In this document: in pieces, positions 43,601 to 55,476 of the stretch
Position numbering within the stretch: the first letter of the stretch is position 1
Layout: every line of letters starts with the position of its first letter
Origin: Actinophytocola xanthii
GTDB taxonomy: Bacteria; Actinomycetota; Actinomycetes; Mycobacteriales; Pseudonocardiaceae
Assembly (NCBI RefSeq): GCF_001921205.1
Contig: NZ_MSIE01000043.1
Location: 54,833 to 118,832, forward strand
Direction: 5' to 3'
Length of the DNA stretch: 64,000 bases
Program-made: the position numbers and the translations under genes
Notes under the pieces: generated by a model
The model's database searches: none
What the model saw: the letters and a program-made list of their open reading frames with translations, nothing else
Told to the model about the DNA's origin: nothing

Positions 43601-44406
43601 ACGACATGCCCGACGAGACCAGGCCGGACGCCAACCCCGTACCCGGCGACGAGCAGACCAGCGCCGAGCGGCCCGCCGACACCGAGCTGCGCCGCCACGA
43701 GGAGGACGCGATGCCGCTCGGCCCGCGTCAGCCGCTGGTGGCCGGCCGCGAGCGGCGGGGCATGTTCAACGTGTCCGGCTCCGGCGACACCTCGGGCTTC
43801 GGCGGGCTGCGCCTCCCGGCCTACGTCGCCCCGCCGGCCGAGCGTCCCTACGGCGGCTGGTTCGACGAGTTCACCGACCAGCTGATCAGCGCCATGCGCG
43901 AGAACGACGTGCCGGTCGAGGCGATCCTCCAGGTGACCGTCGCCCACGGCGAGATCACCTACTACGTCGACCCGGCGCACCTGGTCGCGCTCTGCCAGCT
44001 GCTGCGCGACGACGCGCTGCTGCGGTTCGAGCTGTGCAGCTCGGTGTCCGGTGTGGACTACGGGATCGGGATCCCGCAGCGGCTCCACTCCGTCTACCAC
44101 CTCACCTCGATGACCTTCCGCCGCCGTATCCGGCTGGAGGTCGCCATCGACTGGTCGCCGGAGGACGGCGGCCAGCCGCACTGCCCGTCGGTCGTCTCGG
44201 TCTACCCGACCGCCGACTGGCACGAGCGCGAGACCTGGGACATGTTCGGCATCGTCTACGACGGGCACCCGGCGCTCACCCGGATTCTCATGCCGGACGA
44301 CTGGGACGGCCACCCGCAGCGCAAGGACTACCCGCTCGGCGGCATCCCGGTCGAGTACAAGGGCGCGGAGATCCCGCCACCGGACCAGCGGAGGTCGTAC
44401 TCGTGA
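43597..44406 (+). CDS. nuoC: NADH-quinone oxidoreductase subunit C
   Basis: The 269-residue product is the 30-kDa subunit of the connecting module that docks NuoD and NuoB. The signature is [20 protein letters not shown] followed by [20 protein letters not shown] and [12 protein letters not shown]. An extra hydrophilic N-terminus of about 70 residues rich in Glu, Asp and Pro is present, as in other actinobacterial NuoC. It begins at GTG 43597 inside the nuoB stop and its own stop overlaps nuoD. Confidence 0.96.
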   Translation: MNDMPDETRPDANPVPGDEQTSAERPADTELRRHEEDAMPLGPRQPLVAGRERRGMFNVSGSGDTSGFGGLRLPAYVAPPAERPYGGWFDEFTDQLISAMRENDVPVEAILQVTVAHGEITYYVDPAHLVALCQLLRDDALLRFELCSSVSGVDYGIGIPQRLHSVYHLTSMTFRRRIRLEVAIDWSPEDGGQPHCPSVVSVYPTADWHERETWDMFGIVYDGHPALTRILMPDDWDGHPQRKDYPLGGIPVEYKGAEIPPPDQRRSYS

Positions 44407-45779
44407 CCGACAAGATCTCGGACTTCACCACCGGCACCCAGGCCGACACCGGCCGCGGTGACGACAACTACGCCGGTGCCTACGCCACCGAGCGTGAGAC
44501 CACCGAGGGTCGGATCTACAACGTCACCGGCGGCGACTGGGACGACGTCCTCGAGGACGCGACCAGCGACGAGCGGATCGTCATCAACATGGGGCCCCAG
44601 CACCCGTCCACGCACGGCGTGCTGCGGCTGGTGCTCGAGCTCGAGGGCGAGACCGTCACCCAGGCGAGGTCGGTGATCGGCTACCTGCACACCGGCATCG
44701 AGAAGAACTGCGAGTACCGCACCTGGACCCAGGGCGTCACGTTCGTGACGCGGATGGACTACCTCTCCCCGCTGTTCAACGAGGCCGCCTACTGCATGGG
44801 CATCGAGAAGCTGCTCGGGGTCACCGTGCCCGCACGGGCCCAGGTGCTCCGCGTGATGCTGATGGAGATCAACCGCATCGCCTCGCACCTGGTGGCGCTG
44901 GCCACCGGGGGCATGGAGCTCGGCGCGATGACCGCGATGACGGCGGGCTTCCGCGAGCGCGAGGAGTGCCTGCACCTGCTGGAGTTCCTCACCGGCCTGC
45001 GGATGAACCACGCTTTCATCCGGCCGGGCGGGCTCGCCCAGGACATGCCGGACGGTTGGGAGCTGGCGGTCGCCGAGTTCGTCAAGACGATGAACAAGCG
45101 CCTGCCGGAGTACGACAAGCTGCTCTCCGGCCAGCCGATCTGGAAGAACCGGCTGATCGGCGTCGGATACCTGCCAGTGGACGCCTGCCTCGCGCTCGGC
45201 GTCACCGGTCCGGTCCTGCGTTCCGCGGGGCTGCCCTGGGACCTGCGCAAGACCGAGCCCTACCTCGGCTACGAGGACTACAACTTCGAGGTGCCGACCT
45301 CCACCGCGGCCGACTCCTACGCCCGCTACCTGCTGCGGGTCGAGGAGATGCACCAGAGCCTGCGGATCATCAGCCAGTGCATGAAGAAGATCGAGCCCGG
45401 CCCGGTGATGGTCGAGGACGGCAAGATCGCCTGGCCGGCGAAGCTCGCCATCGGCTCGGACGGCATGGGGAACTCCCTCGAGCACGTCCGCAAGATCATG
45501 GGCCAGTCGATGGAGTCGCTGATCCACCACTTCAAGCTGGTCACCGAGGGCTTCCAGGTCCCGGCCGGCCAGGTGTACATGCCGGTCGAGTCGCCGCGCG
45601 GCGAGCTGGGCTACCACATCGTCTCCGACGGTGGCACCAGGCCGATGCGCGTCCACGTGCGCGACCCAAGTTTCGTGAACCTGCAGGCGATGCCCGCGAT
45701 GTCCGAGGGCGGACTGGTCGCGGACGTGATCGCGGCCATCGCGTCGATCGACCCGGTGATGGGAGGAGTTGACCGGTGA
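44403..45779 (+). CDS. nuoD: NADH-quinone oxidoreductase subunit D
   Basis: NuoD forms the quinone-binding pocket together with NuoB. From GTG 44403 the product has 458 residues, with an actinobacterial N-terminal extension of about 60. The 49-kDa signatures are [20 protein letters not shown], with the quinone-contacting His, and [15 protein letters not shown]. Also present are [37 protein letters not shown] and [17 protein letters not shown] near the C-terminus. The frame is open back to 43551 but that part is antisense to nothing useful and overlaps nuoC. Stop overlaps nuoE (GTGA at 45776). Confidence 0.97.
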   Translation: MTDKISDFTTGTQADTGRGDDNYAGAYATERETTEGRIYNVTGGDWDDVLEDATSDERIVINMGPQHPSTHGVLRLVLELEGETVTQARSVIGYLHTGIEKNCEYRTWTQGVTFVTRMDYLSPLFNEAAYCMGIEKLLGVTVPARAQVLRVMLMEINRIASHLVALATGGMELGAMTAMTAGFREREECLHLLEFLTGLRMNHAFIRPGGLAQDMPDGWELAVAEFVKTMNKRLPEYDKLLSGQPIWKNRLIGVGYLPVDACLALGVTGPVLRSAGLPWDLRKTEPYLGYEDYNFEVPTSTAADSYARYLLRVEEMHQSLRIISQCMKKIEPGPVMVEDGKIAWPAKLAIGSDGMGNSLEHVRKIMGQSMESLIHHFKLVTEGFQVPAGQVYMPVESPRGELGYHIVSDGGTRPMRVHVRDPSFVNLQAMPAMSEGGLVADVIAAIASIDPVMGGVDR

Positions 45780-46672
45780 CTTCGAGCACTGACCCGCTGT
45801 CGTTGGGCAAGAGCTACGGGGGCTCGAACGTCGGCGTGGGGGAGACCCACGTCGCGGCCGGTCCCGAGGTCGACGTGGTGGACGGCGCGTCCGCGCTCAG
45901 CCGCGCGGAGACCGAGCGCCTGATCACCGAGGCCACCCCGGACCTGTCGGTGTTCGGGCCGGACATCGTGGCCAAGGCCGCCATCCTGATCGGCCGCTAC
46001 CCCGAGTCCCGCTCGGCCCTGCTGCCGATGCTGCACCTGGTCCAGTCGGTCGAGGGGCACGTCAGCCAGGCCGGCGTCCAGTTCTGCGCCCAGCAGCTGA
46101 ACCTCACCAACGCCGAGGTCAGCGCGGTCGTCACGTTCTACACGATGTTCAAGCGCAAGCCGTGTGGCGAGCACCTGGTCAGCGTCTGCACGAACACCCT
46201 GTGCGCGATGCTCGGCGGCGACGCGATCTTCCAGCGCCTGGGCGAGCACCTAGGCGAGGAGGGTCGCCCGCTCGGGCACGAGGACACCTCCGGCACGCCG
46301 GGTGAACCGGGCTCGATCACGATCGAGCACGCCGAGTGCCTCGCCGCCTGCGACCTGGGCCCCGTGCTGCAGGTCAACTACGAGTTCTACGACAACCAGA
46401 CGCCGGAGTCGGCGGTCGAGCTCGTCGACGCCCTGCGTCGTGGCGAGAAGCCGGCGCCGACCCGAGGCGCGCCGTTGACCGACCTGCGATCGGTCGCGCT
46501 GCAGCTGGCCGGGTTCTTCCCCGAGGACGAGGCGACCTATCGTTCCCATGTGGACGGTCCGTCGGCCGCGGTGGAGACCCTGCGCGGTGCCCAGCTCGCC
46601 GCCGACCGCGGCTGGACCGCGCCGACCATGCCGGAGAACACGCCGGCACTCCCGGAGGTCGAAAAGAAGTGA
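45776..46672 (+). CDS. nuoE: NADH-quinone oxidoreductase subunit E
   Basis: NuoE carries the [2Fe-2S] cluster N1a beside the flavin subunit. The 298-residue product has the thioredoxin-like domain with ligand pairs [11 protein letters not shown] and [11 protein letters not shown]. It is longer than typical 24-kDa subunits (about 160-240): there are 40 extra residues at the N-terminus and about 70 at the C-terminus ([20 protein letters not shown]), as is usual in actinobacteria. GTG 45776 overlaps nuoD; the stop overlaps nuoF. Confidence 0.96.
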   Translation: MTSSTDPLSLGKSYGGSNVGVGETHVAAGPEVDVVDGASALSRAETERLITEATPDLSVFGPDIVAKAAILIGRYPESRSALLPMLHLVQSVEGHVSQAGVQFCAQQLNLTNAEVSAVVTFYTMFKRKPCGEHLVSVCTNTLCAMLGGDAIFQRLGEHLGEEGRPLGHEDTSGTPGEPGSITIEHAECLAACDLGPVLQVNYEFYDNQTPESAVELVDALRRGEKPAPTRGAPLTDLRSVALQLAGFFPEDEATYRSHVDGPSAAVETLRGAQLAADRGWTAPTMPENTPALPEVEKK

Positions 46673-47985
46673 CCACCACCGAGACGACCCCCAGGCCCGA
46701 CCCGGTGACCCCGGTTCTGACCAAGCGCTGGCTGTCGCCCAACTCGTGGCGGCTGTCCACCTACGAGCAGCTCGAGGGCTACACCGCGCTGCGCAAGGCC
46801 CTGACCGGCACCCCGGAGCAGCTGGTCCAGCTGGTGAAGGACGCCGGCCTGCGTGGTCGCGGCGGCGCGGGCTTCCCCGCCGGCGTCAAGTGGTCGTTCA
46901 TGCCGCCCAACGAGGACAAGCCGCACTACCTGGTGATCAACGCCGACGAGGGCGAGCCGGGGACCTGCAAGGACGTCCCGCTGATGATGGCCGACCCGCA
47001 CTCGCTGATCGAGGGCTGCATCATCGCGGCCTACGCGATGCGCTCGCACCGCTGCTTCATCTATGTGCGGGGCGAGGCCATGCACTGCATCCGCCGGCTC
47101 AACGCGGCGGTGCGCGAGGCCTACGACGCCGGCTACCTCGGCCAGGACATCCTGGGCTCCGGGTTCGGCCTGGACATCACCGTCCACGCCGGCGCCGGCG
47201 CCTACATCTGCGGCGAGGAGACCGCGCTGCTCGACTCGCTCGAGGGCCGTCGCGGCCAGCCCCGGCTCAAGCCGCCGTTCCCGGCGGCCGCCGGCCTCTA
47301 CGCCGCGCCGACCACGGTCAACAACGTCGAGACGATCGCCAGCGTGCCGTTCATCGTCAACGGCGGCGCGGACTGGTTCCGCACGATGGGCACCGAGCGC
47401 TCGCCCGGGCCGAAGATCTACTCGGTCTCCGGGCACGTCGAGCGGCCGGGGCAGTACGAGGCGCCGCTGGGCATCACGCTGCGCGAGCTGCTCGAGCTCG
47501 CCGGCGGCATGAAGGACGGCATCCCGCTGAAGTTCTGGACCCCGGGTGGCTCCTCGACGCCGCTGTTCACCGCCGAGCACCTCGACGTCCCGCTGGACTT
47601 CGAGGGCGCAGCGGAGGCGGGCTCGATGCTCGGCACCACCGCGGTCATGGTCTTCAACGAGACCGTGTCGGTCCCGTGGGCGGTGATGAAGTGGACGAAG
47701 TTCTACGAGCACGAGTCCTGCGGCAAGTGCACCCCCTGCCGGGAGGGCACCTACTGGCTCGCGGGCATCCTCGAGCGGATGGTCGAGGGCAACGGCACCG
47801 CCTCGGACATCGAGACGCTGCTCGACATCTGCGACAACATCCTGGGGCGCTCGTTCTGCGCGCTCGGTGACGGCGCGGTCAGCCCGATCACCAGCGGCAT
47901 CAAGTACTTCCGGGACGAGTTCCTCGCGCTGTGCGACCAGAACTCGAAGGCGAAGACCACCCCAGCGCTTGCGGGAGCCCACTGA
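46669..47985 (+). CDS. nuoF: NADH-quinone oxidoreductase subunit F
   Basis: NuoF binds NADH, FMN and [4Fe-4S] cluster N3, and is where electrons enter. The 438-residue product has the glycine-rich NADH site [20 protein letters not shown] and the FMN site [20 protein letters not shown]. The segment [20 protein letters not shown] is present, and the cluster ligands are in [15 protein letters not shown] with the fourth Cys in [15 protein letters not shown] 46669 overlaps the nuoE stop. nuoG starts one base after its stop. Confidence 0.97.
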   Translation: MTTTETTPRPDPVTPVLTKRWLSPNSWRLSTYEQLEGYTALRKALTGTPEQLVQLVKDAGLRGRGGAGFPAGVKWSFMPPNEDKPHYLVINADEGEPGTCKDVPLMMADPHSLIEGCIIAAYAMRSHRCFIYVRGEAMHCIRRLNAAVREAYDAGYLGQDILGSGFGLDITVHAGAGAYICGEETALLDSLEGRRGQPRLKPPFPAAAGLYAAPTTVNNVETIASVPFIVNGGADWFRTMGTERSPGPKIYSVSGHVERPGQYEAPLGITLRELLELAGGMKDGIPLKFWTPGGSSTPLFTAEHLDVPLDFEGAAEAGSMLGTTAVMVFNETVSVPWAVMKWTKFYEHESCGKCTPCREGTYWLAGILERMVEGNGTASDIETLLDICDNILGRSFCALGDGAVSPITSGIKYFRDEFLALCDQNSKAKTTPALAGAH

Positions 47986-47986
47986 G

Positions 47987-50500
47987 ATGACTGCGATTGA
48001 AGAGAAGCCAGAGGCGGCCCCGGTACCCGAGGGGCACGTCCGGCTGACGATCGACGGGGTGGAGGTCGTCGCGCCCAAGGGCGAGCTGCTCATCCGCACG
48101 GCGGAGCGGCTCGGCACGATCATCCCGCGGTTCTGCGACCACCCGCTGCTCGACCCGGCCGGCGCGTGTCGCCAGTGCCTGGTCGAGGTCGAGATGGGCG
48201 GGCGCCCGATGCCCAAGCCCCAGGCCTCCTGCACGATGACCGTCGCCGACGGCATGGTGGTCAAGACCCAGCGCACCTCGCCGGTCGCCGACAAGGCGCA
48301 GCAGGGCGTGATGGAGCTGCTGCTCATCAACCACCCGCTGGACTGCCCGGTCTGCGACAAGGGCGGCGAGTGCCCGCTGCAGAACCAGGCGATGGCGCAC
48401 GGCCGCACCGACTCCCGGTTCGTGGAGGCCAAGCGGACCTTCGCCAAGCCGATCCCGATCTCCACCCAGGTGCTGCTGGACCGCGAACGCTGCGTGCTCT
48501 GCCAGCGCTGCACCCGGTTCTCCGACCAGATCGCCGGCGACCCGTTCATCGAGCTGCTCGAGCGCGGCGCGCTGCAGCAGATCGGCGTCGCGGAGAACAA
48601 GCCGTTCCAGAGCTACTTCTCCGGCAACACGATCCAGATCTGCCCGGTCGGTGCGCTCACCAGTGCCGCCTACCGGTTCCGCTCCCGTCCGTTCGACCTG
48701 GTGTCGACGCCGAGTGTCTGCGAGCACTGCAGCTCCGGCTGCGCGGAGCGCACGGACTGGCGCCGGGGCAAGGTGATGCGCAAGCTCGCCGCCGAGGACC
48801 CCGAGGTCAACGAGGAGTGGATCTGCGACCGGGGCCGGTTCGCGTTCCGCTACGTGTCCGCCGGCGACCGGATCACCCGGCCGATGGTGCGTGACGCCGC
48901 GACGGGCGAGCTGGTCGAGTCGTCCTGGACCGAGGCGCTTCGGGTGGCCGCCGACGGGTTGGCCAAGGCCCGCGACGGCAAGGGCGTCGGCGTGCTGGCC
49001 GGCGGCCGGCTGACCCTCGAGGACGCCTACGCATACTCGAAGTTCGCCCGGGTCGCCCTGGGCACCAACGACATCGACTTCCGGGCCAGGGCGCACTCGG
49101 CCGAGGAGCTGGACTTCCTCACCTCGCACGTGGTGGGCACCAACCCCGACACCGGGGTGACGTTCAAGGCGATCGAGGCGGCGCCAGCGGTGCTGTGCGT
49201 GGCGCTGGACCCCGAGGAGGAGTCGCCGATCGTCTTCCTGCGGCTGCGCAAGGCGGCCCGCCGGCGCGGCGCCCAGGTGTTCCACATCGGACAGTGGTCC
49301 TCCCCGGCCGTGCTCAAGACGATCAAGCCGCACGGCCCGGACAAGCCGTTCACCGGGACGCTGCTCGCCTGCCTGCCCGGCGCCGAGGCAGCCGCGGTCG
49401 AGGGTCTCGCGACCCACGCCCCGGACGTGGCGGCCAAGCTCGGCGCCGCCGGTGCGGTGATCCTGGTCGGCGAGCGGGCTGCCCAGATTCCGGGTCTGTT
49501 CACCGCGGTCGCCCGGCTGGCCGAGTCCACCGGGGCGAAGGTCGCCTGGATCCCGCGGCGTGCCGGCGAGCGCGGCGCGCTGGAGGCCGGTGCGGTCCCG
49601 ACGCTGCTGCCCGGTGGCCGGCCGGTCACCGACGCGGCGGCCCGGGCCGAGGTCGAGAAGGCGTGGGGCCTGCCGACCGGCACGCTCCCGGCTGGCCAGG
49701 GGCGCGACACGACCGGAATCGTCGCGGCGGCCGCGGCCGGCGAGCTCGACGGTCTGGTCGTGGCCGGGGTCGACCCCTACGACCTGCCCGACCCCGACCT
49801 CGCCGTGGCGGCGCTGGACAACGCGGGCTTCGTGGTCAGCCTGGAGCTGCGGGCGAGCGCGGTGACCGAACGCGCCGACGTGGTGCTCCCGGTGGCCGCG
49901 GCCGTCGAGAAGCCGGGGACCTTCCTGAACTGGGAGGGACGGCGGCGTGAGTTCGGCACGACGCTGGCGACCACCGGCTCGCTGTCGGACTGCCGGGTGC
50001 TGGACACGCTCGGCGTCGAGATGGACGTCGACCTGTTCACCCAGACCCCGCAGGCCGCGGCGACCGACCTGGCCCGGCTGCCCACGGTCCGCCCGACCGC
50101 CCCGGGACCGGCCGTGGCGGTGCCGCCGGCGGTGACGATCGACGAGGGTCAGGCCCTGCTCGCGACGTGGCGCCAGCTGCTGGACAACGGGACGATGCAG
50201 TCCGACGAGCCGCACCTCGCGGGCACGGCGCGACCGACCGTCGCCCGGGTTTCGCCCGACCTGGCGGCCCGAATCGGCCTCAACGGGAACCCGGTGGTCA
50301 CCGTCAAGACCGCACACGGTTCGATCACCCTGCCGGTCGAGCACGCGGACCTGCCGGACGGAGTCGTCTGGCTGCCCGCGAACTCCGGCCCGTCCACAGT
50401 CCGGCGCACGCTCGGCGCGGGGCACGGCGACGTGGTGTCGGTCAGCGTCGAGAACCTGCTGCCCGGCGCGACGAGCAACCCAGGAGGCGAGTCAGCGTGA
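47987..50500 (+). CDS. nuoG: NADH-quinone oxidoreductase subunit G
   Basis: NuoG is the large Fe-S subunit of the electron-input module. The 837-residue product has an N-terminal [2Fe-2S] ferredoxin domain ([20 protein letters not shown]) and the His-ligated cluster region ([20 protein letters not shown]). The next cluster is in [11 protein letters not shown] and [14 protein letters not shown], followed by a molybdopterin-oxidoreductase-like C-terminal half with [14 protein letters not shown]. These last Cys match cluster N7, present in some bacteria including actinobacteria, though too distant for main electron flow. ATG 47987 follows the nuoF stop by one base; the stop overlaps nuoH. Confidence 0.97.
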   Translation: MTAIEEKPEAAPVPEGHVRLTIDGVEVVAPKGELLIRTAERLGTIIPRFCDHPLLDPAGACRQCLVEVEMGGRPMPKPQASCTMTVADGMVVKTQRTSPVADKAQQGVMELLLINHPLDCPVCDKGGECPLQNQAMAHGRTDSRFVEAKRTFAKPIPISTQVLLDRERCVLCQRCTRFSDQIAGDPFIELLERGALQQIGVAENKPFQSYFSGNTIQICPVGALTSAAYRFRSRPFDLVSTPSVCEHCSSGCAERTDWRRGKVMRKLAAEDPEVNEEWICDRGRFAFRYVSAGDRITRPMVRDAATGELVESSWTEALRVAADGLAKARDGKGVGVLAGGRLTLEDAYAYSKFARVALGTNDIDFRARAHSAEELDFLTSHVVGTNPDTGVTFKAIEAAPAVLCVALDPEEESPIVFLRLRKAARRRGAQVFHIGQWSSPAVLKTIKPHGPDKPFTGTLLACLPGAEAAAVEGLATHAPDVAAKLGAAGAVILVGERAAQIPGLFTAVARLAESTGAKVAWIPRRAGERGALEAGAVPTLLPGGRPVTDAAARAEVEKAWGLPTGTLPAGQGRDTTGIVAAAAAGELDGLVVAGVDPYDLPDPDLAVAALDNAGFVVSLELRASAVTERADVVLPVAAAVEKPGTFLNWEGRRREFGTTLATTGSLSDCRVLDTLGVEMDVDLFTQTPQAAATDLARLPTVRPTAPGPAVAVPPAVTIDEGQALLATWRQLLDNGTMQSDEPHLAGTARPTVARVSPDLAARIGLNGNPVVTVKTAHGSITLPVEHADLPDGVVWLPANSGPSTVRRTLGAGHGDVVSVSVENLLPGATSNPGGESA

Positions 50501-51822
50501 CCAGGGCCGAACTCCTCGCCGACGACCCGCTCTGGCTGATCCTGATCAAGGTCGTGATCGTGCTCCTCATCGGGCCGGTCATGACCATCTTCCTGATCAT
50601 CTGGGAGCGCAAGGCGATCGGCCGGATGCAGCAGCGGCCCGGCCCGAACCGGGTCGGCCCCGGCGGCTACCTCCAGTCGGTCGCGGACGCGATCAAGCTG
50701 CCGTTCAAGGAGCAGATCATCCCGGCGGGCGCGGACCGGAAGGTGTACTTCCTCGCCCCGATCATCACCGTGATCCCGGCGATCATGGCGTTCTCGGTGA
50801 TGCCGATCGGGCCCGAGGTCTCGATCTTCGGTGAGCGGACCGTGCTGCAGCTGGTCGACCTCCCGGTCGGCGTGCTCGTGGTGCTCGCGTGCTCCTCGCT
50901 CGGCATCTACGGCATCGTGCTCGCCGGTTGGTCCTCGGGCTCGCCCTACCCGCTGCTCGGTGGCCTCCGCTCGGCGGCGCAGATGATCTCCTACGAGATC
51001 GCGATGGGCCTGTCGATCGTCGGCGTGGTGCTCTACGCGCAGTCGTTGTCCACAGGGGACATCGTTGGCGCGCAGCAGACCGGATGGTTCTTCTTCCTGC
51101 TGCCGTTCAGCTTCGTCATCTACCTCATCTCGATGGTCGGCGAGACCAACCGTGCCCCGTTCGACCTGCCCGAGGCGGAGTCCGAGCTGGTCGGCGGGTT
51201 CCACACCGAGTACAGCTCGATGAAGTTCGCGCTGTTCTTCCTCGCCGAGTACGTGAACATGGTGATCGTCTCGGCGTTCGCCACGACGCTGTTCCTCGGC
51301 GGGTACATGGCCCCGTGGCCGATCTCGCTGATCGGCGACAACTACTTCAACAGCGGCTGGTGGCCGGTCCTCTGGTTCTTCGGCAAGACGTTCCTGCTGC
51401 TGTTCTGCTTCATCTGGGTACGGGCCACCCTGCCCCGGTTCCGCTACGACCAGTTCATGCGGATCGGGTGGAAGGTGCTGGTGCCGCTCAACCTGATCTG
51501 GATCGTGCTGATCGCCGGCCTGCGGGCGATCCGCGGCGAGGCCGAGGTGAGCACCGGCCAGATCCTCACCTTCGGCGGCATCATCGTACTGATCATCATC
51601 GGGCTGAGCTTCGTGTTCGACCGGGGCCGTCCGGAGGAGGACCCCGACCAGGTGCCGGTCACCGGCAGCGGCTACCCGGTCCCGCCGCTCGACCTCGAGA
51701 TACCCACCGCGCCCAAGCGCAAGGCGGTCCGGGGCCGCAACCGCCGCCGTCCGGCCACGGTCGGCGCCGGGAGCGAAGGCCGGACTGACGCCGAGAAGGA
51801 GTCGAACGATGGGGATCTTTGA
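50497..51822 (+). CDS. nuoH: NADH-quinone oxidoreductase subunit H
   Basis: NuoH links the quinone cavity to the proton-pumping arm. The 441-residue product has eight helices and the conserved loop sequences [40 protein letters not shown] and [20 protein letters not shown], with the acidic residues of the E-channel. The C-terminal 80 residues are hydrophilic and basic ([20 protein letters not shown]), beyond the usual end, an actinobacterial extension. GTG 50497 is used; nuoI starts 14 bases before its stop. Confidence 0.96.
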   Translation: MTRAELLADDPLWLILIKVVIVLLIGPVMTIFLIIWERKAIGRMQQRPGPNRVGPGGYLQSVADAIKLPFKEQIIPAGADRKVYFLAPIITVIPAIMAFSVMPIGPEVSIFGERTVLQLVDLPVGVLVVLACSSLGIYGIVLAGWSSGSPYPLLGGLRSAAQMISYEIAMGLSIVGVVLYAQSLSTGDIVGAQQTGWFFFLLPFSFVIYLISMVGETNRAPFDLPEAESELVGGFHTEYSSMKFALFFLAEYVNMVIVSAFATTLFLGGYMAPWPISLIGDNYFNSGWWPVLWFFGKTFLLLFCFIWVRATLPRFRYDQFMRIGWKVLVPLNLIWIVLIAGLRAIRGEAEVSTGQILTFGGIIVLIIIGLSFVFDRGRPEEDPDQVPVTGSGYPVPPLDLEIPTAPKRKAVRGRNRRRPATVGAGSEGRTDAEKESNDGDL

Positions 51823-52357
51823 TCCGTTCAAGGGCTTCGGTGTCACCTTCTCGACGATGTTCAAGAAGGTCGTCACCGAGGAGTACCCGGAGGCGGGCGC
51901 GCCGGCCGCGCCTCGCTACCACGGGCGTCACCAGCTCAACCGCCACCCGGACGGGTTGGAGAAGTGCGTCGGCTGCGAGCTGTGCGCCTGGGCCTGCCCG
52001 GCGGACGCGATCTTCGTCGAGGGCGCGGACAACACCGCGGAGGAGCGGTACTCCCCGGGCGAGCGGTACGGCAAGGACTACCAGATCAACTACCTGCGCT
52101 GCATCGGCTGCGGCTTGTGCATCGAGGCCTGCCCGACCCGGTCGCTGACCATGCTCAACGACTACGAGCTGGCCGACGACGACCGCCAGCGGTTGATCTA
52201 CACCAAGGAGGACCTGCTCGCCCCGCTGCTCAAGGGGATGGAGCAGCCGCCGCACCCGATGCGCCTCGGCGATGACGAGCAGGACTACTACGTCGACGGA
52301 CCGCGCCTGGCGCGCAAGTGGGGCTACCCCGACCCGGTGAAGGGGGAAGTCAAGTGA
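51809..52357 (+). CDS. nuoI: NADH-quinone oxidoreductase subunit I
   Basis: NuoI carries clusters N6a and N6b that feed N2. The 182-residue product has two 8-Fe-ferredoxin motifs: [12 protein letters not shown] and [12 protein letters not shown], each with CxxCxxCxxxCP spacing, separated by about 40 residues. An amphipathic N-terminus ([18 protein letters not shown]) lies along the membrane. The last 50 residues form an acidic tail. The ATG has GAGAAGGAG upstream and lies in the nuoH 3' end; the stop overlaps the nuoJ GTG. Confidence 0.97.
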   Translation: MGIFDPFKGFGVTFSTMFKKVVTEEYPEAGAPAAPRYHGRHQLNRHPDGLEKCVGCELCAWACPADAIFVEGADNTAEERYSPGERYGKDYQINYLRCIGCGLCIEACPTRSLTMLNDYELADDDRQRLIYTKEDLLAPLLKGMEQPPHPMRLGDDEQDYYVDGPRLARKWGYPDPVKGEVK

Positions 52358-53202
52358 GTTCCTCGGCGGCGCTCGCCCAGGGCGTCCAGAACGTGATGTC
52401 CACCGGCGAGGCCACGTCCTTCTGGGTGCTCGGACCGCTGGCCCTGCTCGGCGCGCTCGGCATGATCTTCGCCAAGAACGCCGTGCACTCGGCGCTGTTC
52501 CTGGTGCTGACCATGCTCTGCCTCGGGATCATGTACATGGTCCAGCAGGCGCCGTTCCTCGGCTTCGTGCAGATCATCGTCTACACCGGCGCGATCATGA
52601 TGTTGTTCCTGTTCGTGCTGATGCTGGTCGGCCGCGACTCCTCCGACTCGGTGGTCGAGGTCCTGCGCGGCCAGCGCCTGGCCGCCACGGTGCTCGGCGT
52701 CGGGCTCGCCGCCCTGGTCGTCACCGCGATCTCCCGGGCGCTGACCGACGTCACCCCGGTGGGGCTCCAGGGCCAGGAGGCCAACGGCGGCAACGGGAAC
52801 GTGGAGAACATCGGCCGGTCGATCTTCACCGACTGGCTGTTCCCGTTCGAGCTGACCTCGGCTCTGCTGATCACGGCCGCGGTCGGCGCCATGGTCCTCG
52901 GTTACGTCGACCGGCACACCCGCGGTCGCAAGACCCAGCGCGAGCTGGTCGAGGCGCGCTTCCGCGGCGAGCACGACCGGCCATCGCCGCTGCCCGGCCC
53001 CGGCGTGTTCGCCACCTCGACCTCGGTGGCCACTCCCGCGCTGCTGCCCGACGGCTCGGTCGCGCCGGAGTCGCTGTCCCGGCTCATCGACTCGGTCGCG
53101 GCCGAGGAGCTCCACGAGGAGCGCAAGGCGGTCGCCGGAACCTCGCACACCGCCGAGGGTCGCGCCCTCAATCCGTCCACCCGGGAAGGGGAGTCGTCGT
53201 GA
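52354..53202 (+). CDS. nuoJ: NADH-quinone oxidoreductase subunit J
   Basis: NuoJ is a membrane subunit with five helices and the pi-bulge helix that drives the conformational switch ([20 protein letters not shown] and VLMLVG). The 282-residue product carries about 100 extra hydrophilic C-terminal residues (from [20 protein letters not shown] on), which are variable and rich in Pro, Ser and Glu. Such tails are seen in actinobacterial NuoJ. GTG 52354 overlaps the nuoI stop (GTGA), and the stop overlaps nuoK. Confidence 0.95.
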   Translation: MSSSAALAQGVQNVMSTGEATSFWVLGPLALLGALGMIFAKNAVHSALFLVLTMLCLGIMYMVQQAPFLGFVQIIVYTGAIMMLFLFVLMLVGRDSSDSVVEVLRGQRLAATVLGVGLAALVVTAISRALTDVTPVGLQGQEANGGNGNVENIGRSIFTDWLFPFELTSALLITAAVGAMVLGYVDRHTRGRKTQRELVEARFRGEHDRPSPLPGPGVFATSTSVATPALLPDGSVAPESLSRLIDSVAAEELHEERKAVAGTSHTAEGRALNPSTREGESS

Positions 53203-53498
53203 CCCCGACCGTCTACCTGCTGCTCTCCGCGCTGCTGTTCACGATCGGTGCGGTCGGAGTGCTGGTGCGGCGCAACGCCATCGTGGTGTTCATGTGCATC
53301 GAGCTGATGCTCAACGCGGTGAACCTCTCGCTGGTGACCTTCGCGCGGATCAACGGTTCGCTCGACGGCCAGATCATGGCCTTCTTCGTGATGGTGGTGG
53401 CCGCGGCCGAGGTCGTGGTCGGTCTCGCGATCATCATGTCGATCTTCCGCACCCGCCGCTCGGCCTCGGTCGACGACGCCAACCTGCTGAAGTACTGA
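53199..53498 (+). CDS. nuoK: NADH-quinone oxidoreductase subunit K
   Basis: The 99-residue product has three helices and the two membrane glutamates of the E-channel: [20 protein letters not shown] and [20 protein letters not shown]. This is the usual length of NuoK (MrpC-like). It starts at GTG 53199 overlapping the nuoJ stop, and nuoL begins 10 bases downstream. Confidence 0.96.
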   Translation: MTPTVYLLLSALLFTIGAVGVLVRRNAIVVFMCIELMLNAVNLSLVTFARINGSLDGQIMAFFVMVVAAAEVVVGLAIIMSIFRTRRSASVDDANLLKY

Positions 53499-53508
53499 GG
53501 GGAAGGCC

Positions 53509-55476
53509 GTGACTGGTACGCACTTGGCGGCGCAGCAGGTCGCCGAGGTAACCGAAGCGTCGGGGCTGGCGGGATCGGCGTGGCTGCTGATCCTGTTCCC
53601 GCTCGTCGGCGCGGCAGTGCTGCTGCTGGGCGGCAGGGCCACCAACGCCTGGGGCCACCTGCTCGGCTGCCTGACCGTGCTCGCGTCGTTCGTCTACGGC
53701 GCGATGCTGTTCTTCTCCAGTACCGGGCTGGAGGAGGGCGAGCGCGTGCAGAACGTCTCGCTCTTCGACTGGATCCCGGTGGAACAGCTCCAGGTCGAGT
53801 TCGGGCTGCGGATCGACCCGCTCTCGATCAGCTTCGTGCTGCTGATCACCGGGGTCGGCTCGCTGATCCACATCTACTCGATCGGCTACATGGCCGAGGA
53901 CCCGGACCGCCGGCGCTTCTTCGGGTACTTCAACCTGTTCGTCGCCGCGATGCTGATCCTGGTGCTCGGCAACGGGTTCGTGACCCTCTACCTCGGCTGG
54001 GAGGGCGTCGGCCTGGCGTCGTACCTGCTCATCGGCTGGTACACGAACCGCCCGTCGGCGGCGACCGCGGCCAAGAAGGCCTTCCTGATGAACCGGGTCG
54101 GCGACGTCGGCCTGGCCATCGCGATCTTCATCATGTTCGCCGAGCTCGGCACTACCCAGTACACGGAGGTCTTCGCCGGCCTCGACCAGCTCTCGCCGGC
54201 CACGATCACCGCGCTGACGCTGCTGCTCCTGCTCGGCGCCTGCGGCAAGTCCGGCCAGTTCCCGCTCCAGGCCTGGTTGCCCGACGCCATGGAGGGCCCG
54301 ACCCCGGTCTCGGCCCTGATCCACGCCGCGACCATGGTCACCGCCGGCGTGTACCTGGTGGCCCGGGCCAACCCGATCTACCTGCAGAGCGAGGACGGCC
54401 GGCTGGTCGTCGTGATCATCGGCGCGCTGACGCTGCTGATCGGGTGCGTCATCGGCTGCGCCTACGACGACATCAAGAAGGTCCTCGCGTACTCGACGGT
54501 CAGCCAGATCGGCTACATGATGCTGGCCGTCGGCCTCGGGCCGTTCGGGTTCGCGCTGGGCATCATGCACCTGCTCACCCATGGCTTCTTCAAGGCCGGG
54601 CTCTTCCTCGGCGCCGGGTCGGTCATGCACGCTATGAACGACGAAGTCGACATGCGCAAGTACGGCGGCCTGGCCCGGATCATGCCCTGGACCTTCGGCA
54701 CCTTCGCGCTCGGCTACCTCGCGCTGATCGGCATCCCGCCGTTCTCCGGCTTCTTCTCCAAGGACGCGATCATCGAGGCCGCGTTCGGCGAGGAGGGCTG
54801 GCGGGGCTGGGTCTTCGGTGGCGCCGCGCTGCTGGGCGCCGGGCTCACCGCCTTCTACATGACCCGGCTGATGCTGATGACCTTCTTCGGCAAGCAGCGC
54901 TGGAAGGAGCTGAAGTCCGAGGACGGCCGCGACTTCCACCCGCACGAGTCGCCCGCGGTCATGTGGGTGCCGATGGTGATCCTCGCGATCGGCTCGGTCG
55001 GCGCCGGCTGGTTCTTCGCCAGCGGCGACACGCTCGCCGAGTGGCTCTCCCCGACCCTGGGTGCGCTGGAGGAGGCGGAGCACACGGTCATCCCGCACGC
55101 GCTCGTGCCGTGGCTGACCGTCGGCCTGTCGCTGCTCGGAGTGCTGCTGGCCTGGGCGGTCGTCGGCCGACGCGACGTGCCGGTGGTCAAGCCCGACCCG
55201 GTGTCCTTCCCGGTTCGGGCGGCCCGGCGCGACCTGTACGGCAACGCGCTCAACGAGGCCCTGGTCGCCCGGCCGGGTACCTGGCTCACCCGCGCACTGG
55301 TCTATGTGGACAACAAGGGAGTTGACGGGCTGGTGAACGGCATCGCCGCCATGCTCGGCGGCAGTTCCGGACGATTGCGCCGGATGCAGACCGGGTTCGT
55401 CCGCTCCTACGCGGCCTCGATCCTCGGCGGCTCGATCCTCGTCCTGGTGGCATTCCTGGCGGTGAGGTACGTATGA
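53509..55476 (+). CDS. nuoL: NADH-quinone oxidoreductase subunit L
   Basis: NuoL is the distal antiporter-like proton pump. The 655-residue product has about 16 helices, including the lateral amphipathic helix region near the C-terminus. Conserved motifs are LGWEGVGLASYLLIGWYTNR, FPLQAWLPDAMEGPTPVSAL with IHAATMVTAGVYLV (pump Lys and His residues), and HGFFKAGLFLGAGSVMHAM. The GTG start has GAGGGGAAGG upstream. The stop overlaps nuoM (ATGA at 55473). Confidence 0.97.
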   Translation: MTGTHLAAQQVAEVTEASGLAGSAWLLILFPLVGAAVLLLGGRATNAWGHLLGCLTVLASFVYGAMLFFSSTGLEEGERVQNVSLFDWIPVEQLQVEFGLRIDPLSISFVLLITGVGSLIHIYSIGYMAEDPDRRRFFGYFNLFVAAMLILVLGNGFVTLYLGWEGVGLASYLLIGWYTNRPSAATAAKKAFLMNRVGDVGLAIAIFIMFAELGTTQYTEVFAGLDQLSPATITALTLLLLLGACGKSGQFPLQAWLPDAMEGPTPVSALIHAATMVTAGVYLVARANPIYLQSEDGRLVVVIIGALTLLIGCVIGCAYDDIKKVLAYSTVSQIGYMMLAVGLGPFGFALGIMHLLTHGFFKAGLFLGAGSVMHAMNDEVDMRKYGGLARIMPWTFGTFALGYLALIGIPPFSGFFSKDAIIEAAFGEEGWRGWVFGGAALLGAGLTAFYMTRLMLMTFFGKQRWKELKSEDGRDFHPHESPAVMWVPMVILAIGSVGAGWFFASGDTLAEWLSPTLGALEEAEHTVIPHALVPWLTVGLSLLGVLLAWAVVGRRDVPVVKPDPVSFPVRAARRDLYGNALNEALVARPGTWLTRALVYVDNKGVDGLVNGIAAMLGGSSGRLRRMQTGFVRSYAASILGGSILVLVAFLAVRYV